Notes under the pieces: generated by a model
Databases searched by the model: none
The model's input: the letters and a program-made list of their open reading frames with translations, nothing else
What the model was told of the DNA's origin: nothing
Origin: Thalassolituus sp006212115
GTDB taxonomy: Bacteria; Pseudomonadota; Gammaproteobacteria; Pseudomonadales; Oceanobacteraceae
DNA length: 64,000 nucleotides
Assembly: GCF_040372045.1 (NCBI RefSeq)
Contig: NZ_BAABWH010000007.1
Strand: one strand, 5' to 3'
Shown: piece by piece, positions 60,416 through 64,000 of the stretch
How positions within the stretch are numbered: the first letter of the stretch is position 1
Layout of the letters: every line of letters starts with the position of its first letter
Position numbers and translations under genes: made by a program

Positions 60416-62077
60416 TCACGCTAAGCGCTTGTATTTCATGCGTTTTGGTTGCGCATCATTACCCAGGCGTTTCTTACGATCTTCTTCGTACTCGGTGTAG
60501 TTACCATCGAAGAAGGTCACCTTGGAATCACCCTCGTACGCAAGAATGTGGGTAGCAATCCGGTCAAGGAACCAACGGTCGTGCGACACCACCATCACAG
60601 TCCCCGGGAAAGCATCAATGGCTTCTTCAAGCGCTCGCAGGGTTTCGACATCGAGATCGTTTGACGGTTCATCCAGCAGCAGCACATTTGCCCCCTGCTT
60701 CAGCGTGTAAGCCAGTTGCAGACGACCGCGCTCACCACCCGACAACTCACCTACCCGCTTCTGCTGATCACCACCTTTAAAGTTGAAGCGACCAATGTAA
60801 GCTCGGCTTGGGTATTCTTTGCCGTTGATATCAAGCATGTCGAGACCATCAGAGATGGACTCCCAAACTGTTTTACTGTCATCCAGCTCTTCCCGCAACT
60901 GCTCAACAAAAGCCAGCTTGACGGTTTCGCCAATGACCACTTCTCCGGAATCAGGCTGTTCTGAACCGGAAATCATACGGAACAGGGTCGACTTACCCGC
61001 ACCGTTACCACCTACGATGCCAACGATCGCTCCCGCTGGGACGCTGAAATCGAGGTTATCGATCAAAACACGATCACCAAATGACTTAGTCACATTGTGG
61101 AACTCAATAACTTTGTCGCCCAGACGCGGACCCGGTGGAATATAAATTTCGTTTGTTTCGTTCCGGGTCTGGAATTCGCGTGAGTTCATTTCTTCGAAGC
61201 GTGCCAGACGGGCTTTACTCTTCGCCTGACGACCCTTAGCACCTTTACGCACCCACTCGAGTTCATGCTTAATGGCTTTCGTGTGTGCTTCTTCTTCTTT
61301 CTTCTCCTGCTCTAAGCGCTTCTCTTTAGCTTCCAGCCAGGTCGTGTAATTACCCTGGTAAGGGATACCGTGACCACGGTCCAGTTCAAGAATCCACTCA
61401 GCACAGTTATCAAGGAAGTAACGGTCGTGGGTAATCGCCACAACGGTGCCCGGATATTCTTCCAGGAACTTCTCAAGCCAAGCTACTGATTCAGCATCAA
61501 GGTGGTTGGTTGGTTCGTCCAGTAATAACATATCAGGCTTCGACATCAACAAGCGGCACAGGGCAACACGACGACGCTCACCTCCGGAAAGCTTAGTCAC
61601 GTCGGCGTCCCACGGCGGTAAACGCAGTGCATCTGCAGCGATTTCCATCTGACGATCCACATCGTGGCCATCGGAAGCCTCGATGATGGCTTCGAGCTTG
61701 CCTTGTTTCTTTGCCAGCTCGTCGAAGTCAGCATCCGGTTCGGCATAAGCAGCATAAACCTGCTCAAGTTCGGCTTTCGCATTCATCAGCTCGCTCAAGC
61801 CATCTTCCACGTTGCCACGAACATCCTTAGCTGGGTCCAGCTCAGGCTCCTGAGGCAGATATCCGATATTGAGATCAGGCTGCGGACGCGCCTCACCAAT
61901 AATGTCGGTATCGATGCCTGCCATAATCTTCAGCAGGGTCGACTTACCCGCACCATTCAGGCCGAGTACGCCAATTTTGGCACCAGGAAAAAAAGACAAT
62001 GAGATATCGCGAAGAATCTGACGTTTGGGCGGGACAATTTTACCCAAGCGGTTCATGGTGAATACGTATTGCGCCAT
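60416..62077 (-). CDS. ettA: energy-dependent translational throttle protein EttA (ABC-F)
   Basis: This 553-residue ABC-F protein has two ATPase domains with Walker A GLNGAGKST and GGNGAGKST, signatures LSGGERRRVALCRLL and LSGGERGRLQLAYTL, and the P-site-tRNA interaction linker between them (helical, Lys/Glu-rich, about 240-300, with KGAKGRQAKSKARLARFEEM). The N-terminus MAQYVFTMNRLGKIVPPKRQILRDISLSFFPGAKIG is typical of EttA. It binds the ribosomal E site and controls the first elongation step with the ATP:ADP ratio. It is divergent from the PAS sensor at 62231. Confidence 0.96.
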   Translation of the reverse strand: MAQYVFTMNRLGKIVPPKRQILRDISLSFFPGAKIGVLGLNGAGKSTLLKIMAGIDTDIIGEARPQPDLNIGYLPQEPELDPAKDVRGNVEDGLSELMNAKAELEQVYAAYAEPDADFDELAKKQGKLEAIIEASDGHDVDRQMEIAADALRLPPWDADVTKLSGGERRRVALCRLLMSKPDMLLLDEPTNHLDAESVAWLEKFLEEYPGTVVAITHDRYFLDNCAEWILELDRGHGIPYQGNYTTWLEAKEKRLEQEKKEEEAHTKAIKHELEWVRKGAKGRQAKSKARLARFEEMNSREFQTRNETNEIYIPPGPRLGDKVIEFHNVTKSFGDRVLIDNLDFSVPAGAIVGIVGGNGAGKSTLFRMISGSEQPDSGEVVIGETVKLAFVEQLREELDDSKTVWESISDGLDMLDINGKEYPSRAYIGRFNFKGGDQQKRVGELSGGERGRLQLAYTLKQGANVLLLDEPSNDLDVETLRALEEAIDAFPGTVMVVSHDRWFLDRIATHILAYEGDSKVTFFDGNYTEYEEDRKKRLGNDAQPKRMKYKRLA

Positions 62078-62230
62078 CTGCCTAAGCCTCTGAAATGATT
62101 TCGCGCAACGCTACTGAAAACCCGCCTGAAAGGCAAATAAAGGCCAACCGGGCCGAAGTTTGGTTGAGAAGATGACCGACTATGACTAAGGTTACTAATC
62201 ATATCCAGTCGTTAACGGACAATACGTTTC

Positions 62231-64000
62231 ATGCTCCCGCATCACGGAGCCGCAGAGGCCAGCAGTCAACACCCCACTCATTCGGGACGTGCGAACACTT
62301 TTCTGTTCGCACTCAGTTTTCTATTTCTTACGGTTGTCCTCAGTTTCCAGAGCTGGCAGCAATGGCAAAATGCGCAATACGTTTATCGTACGGATGTTGA
62401 ACGTTCGGTTGGCCATTACATCGGCCAGTCCGAGCTCATCATCAAAGCAGGACTGCACGCCAATAAAATTTTCACCCGCAGTTACGGTGACCAACTAAGC
62501 CGCTACGCGCTGCAACCGGACACCGTCGACCACGCAGAACTGTGGGGACACGTCAGCGCCGCCATCTTCAATACCACCGGTTTCTTCGTCGCCGATGCGA
62601 AAGGCAACGTACTTAATCACTACGGTCCTTTACTCAGCCCGTCGGAGTTGCGCCACATTGCTGAAGAACTCCAGTCTCAAGGGCTGGACAACGCCATTTT
62701 TTCTCTCCGTTATGGTCATCAGGGCGGTTACTACGTTGGCACACAATTCAGTGCTAATGATAAGACTTTCATCCTGATATCGCGGCGAGCCTACAGTCAT
62801 CTGTCGGAGATTATTTACGGCGGCAATTTCAATGGTTTTGAGATGGTCCTGTTCGATCGGCGCACCGATACTATATCGATCCGTGAGCAGTACTACTCGG
62901 ACACAGCCAGCCCCGCTCTGCTGAGCGACTCAGAAAGAAACTCGGTACTGTATCGTCAGACGATGCCGCTCTCTCCATGGGACGTGCTAGTGCTGCCAGT
63001 TGACGGATACTGGCGCGAACAATTCATCGAGAGCATACGCATCCCCCTGACATTTTTAATCGTCTTTGCCATTTTGCTGGTGATCCTGTGGCGGTACCTG
63101 AATCAACAGGGTCGCACGGTACGAGCACTGCAAAAAGTCACCCTGAATACAGAACGACGCGCAGATCGCGTACTCAGGGCCATTGATGAAGCCTTCATCT
63201 CGACAGATCCGGCAGGCAATATCGATTACCTGAATCCGAAAGCACTGGCATTGCTGGGAAAACAAGACCCGGAGCCGGTGCTGGGCTCCGCATTGAGTGA
63301 GCTTTGGCCAGACCAGAGTGCGCTGTGGAACCGCGGCATCGACGCCGATACGGTTGAAAATCTCCCCACGGCCGAACGGATACTGCACACGAGTCGTGGC
63401 GGACAGGCCGCGGTGCTGGAGCAAAAGCTGCAGACCCTGTACGACAACAAGCGCGTCACTGGCTATGTATGGTTGCTGCGGGATATCACCGAGTCAGAGC
63501 AGGCAAAGGCGGCGCTAGAGCACAGCCGTGCCCGCTACAAAGCCTTGTTCGAAGAAGCGGGGATCGCTCACTGCCTGCTCGACCTTGAGGACTACCAAGG
63601 TACAACAGAATCCCTGAAATTCCTGAGCGTCAACGAGGCCACTCTGCAGCTTGGTGATTTCGATACGTTCGAGGCCATGGCAAGTCATTATCAGAAGCAC
63701 CCAGACGCACTGGCACCACTACTCAAGTCGCTTTCAACCAGTAAATCTCTGCGACTGCAGCAGAACGAATGTGAAATCACCCTACCTAACCGCAGCGGTG
63801 TCCACAAAGAAATCTGGGCGAGCATCAGCTTTCGCGCCAATTCAAACAGCCAGGTGTTGCTGACCATGCTCGACATCACCGAGCGCAAACGAGCCACCGA
63901 GCAGATTCGCGAACGTGAAGCCTTCTGGATGCACGTAATGGAGGCTATGCCGGATGTGGTGTACGTACTCGACGTTAATGACCGGTTGGAACAACGGACT
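62231..64000 (+). CDS. membrane PAS-domain signalling protein, 3' end outside the window
   Basis: The frame runs open for 590 codons to the window end. It has a short basic N-terminus, a transmembrane helix (about 21-38, FLFALSFLFLTVVLSF), an extracytoplasmic sensing region (about 40-270), a second helix (about 275-295, IPLTFLIVFAILLVILW), a PAS domain (about 315-430, ending LLRDITESEQAKAALE) and a second PAS (about 435-560, ending LTMLDITERKRATEQI), with a third beginning at the edge (AMPDVVYVLDVN). The output domain is missing; GGDEF/EAL or histidine kinase are usual for this layout. The ATG at 62231 is the likely start; no clear SD was seen. Confidence 0.8.
   Translation, partial: MLPHHGAAEASSQHPTHSGRANTFLFALSFLFLTVVLSFQSWQQWQNAQYVYRTDVERSVGHYIGQSELIIKAGLHANKIFTRSYGDQLSRYALQPDTVDHAELWGHVSAAIFNTTGFFVADAKGNVLNHYGPLLSPSELRHIAEELQSQGLDNAIFSLRYGHQGGYYVGTQFSANDKTFILISRRAYSHLSEIIYGGNFNGFEMVLFDRRTDTISIREQYYSDTASPALLSDSERNSVLYRQTMPLSPWDVLVLPVDGYWREQFIESIRIPLTFLIVFAILLVILWRYLNQQGRTVRALQKVTLNTERRADRVLRAIDEAFISTDPAGNIDYLNPKALALLGKQDPEPVLGSALSELWPDQSALWNRGIDADTVENLPTAERILHTSRGGQAAVLEQKLQTLYDNKRVTGYVWLLRDITESEQAKAALEHSRARYKALFEEAGIAHCLLDLEDYQGTTESLKFLSVNEATLQLGDFDTFEAMASHYQKHPDALAPLLKSLSTSKSLRLQQNECEITLPNRSGVHKEIWASISFRANSNSQVLLTMLDITERKRATEQIREREAFWMHVMEAMPDVVYVLDVNDRLEQRT

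Overview
The window reads as the chromosome of an aerobic, probably marine gammaproteobacterium. The mutS/fdxA, cinA-recA-recX and alaS-lysC-csrA-tRNA-Ser-tRNA-Arg blocks match the order seen in Pseudomonas and Oceanospirillales relatives. An AlkK-like acyl-CoA ligase, several GGDEF proteins, ArgR/OruR-like AraC regulators and a very acidic calcium-binding-type surface protein fit an Oceanospirillales-like organism; the genus cannot be fixed from the sequence. No transposase, integrase, CRISPR array or rRNA was found.

Layout. 0.3-2.9 kb: mesX-mesD-flavin reductase, a folate-independent methionine synthase operon. 2.9-11.3 kb: a zinc-starvation island with three Zur-type boxes (two nearly identical and facing inwards). 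It holds a His-rich beta-propeller lipoprotein, a ZnuD-like TonB receptor, a Zrg-type ABC permease/ATPase, a DUF3299 lipoprotein, the His-rich ZrgA protein and a COG0523 GTPase. 11.4-26.4 kb: ordinary accessory metabolism and signalling (AraC regulators, DUF1254/DUF1214 protein, two diguanylate cyclases, nitronate monooxygenase plus crotonase, nucleotidyltransferase, AlkK-like ligase, PF10118 protein, UPF0178, PanE-like reductase, CmoM, DUF523). 26.4-31.4 kb: two large unfamiliar exported proteins sharing an E-L-S-x-[VA]-[TS]-G motif after the signal peptide, downstream of a co-oriented NarL/DesR-type two-component system.

31.5-36.9 kb: the minus-strand unit alaS-lysC-csrA-tRNA-Ser(GCT)-2x tRNA-Arg(ACG). 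The last tRNA-Arg is followed by two 193-bp tandem repeats, each ending with a copy of the tRNA 3' end. This has the same plan as the rtT repeats of the E. coli tyrT locus and is the most unusual non-coding structure here. 37-42 kb: an accessory cassette (DUF2892, a secreted helical protein, a small membrane protein, an epoxide-hydrolase-like enzyme, type II NADH dehydrogenase, an AraC regulator) separating alaS from recX. 42.2-44.3 kb: recX-recA-cinA with two LexA boxes at the recA promoter.

44.3-54.3 kb: one 3317-residue gene. It encodes a choice-of-anchor/GEVED/Ig-like/thrombospondin-3-type adhesin whose C-terminal sorting-like hydrophobic segment runs in frame into a second signal-like segment and a complete OmpA-family protein. 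54.8-64 kb: mutS, fdxA, moeA, a fumarylacetoacetate-hydrolase-family enzyme, a PilZ protein, ettA and the start of a PAS sensor cut by the window edge.

The best candidates for undescribed biology are the tRNA-Arg-linked repeat array, the fused adhesin-OmpA protein, the two-component system with its exported pair, and the completeness of the Zur island.
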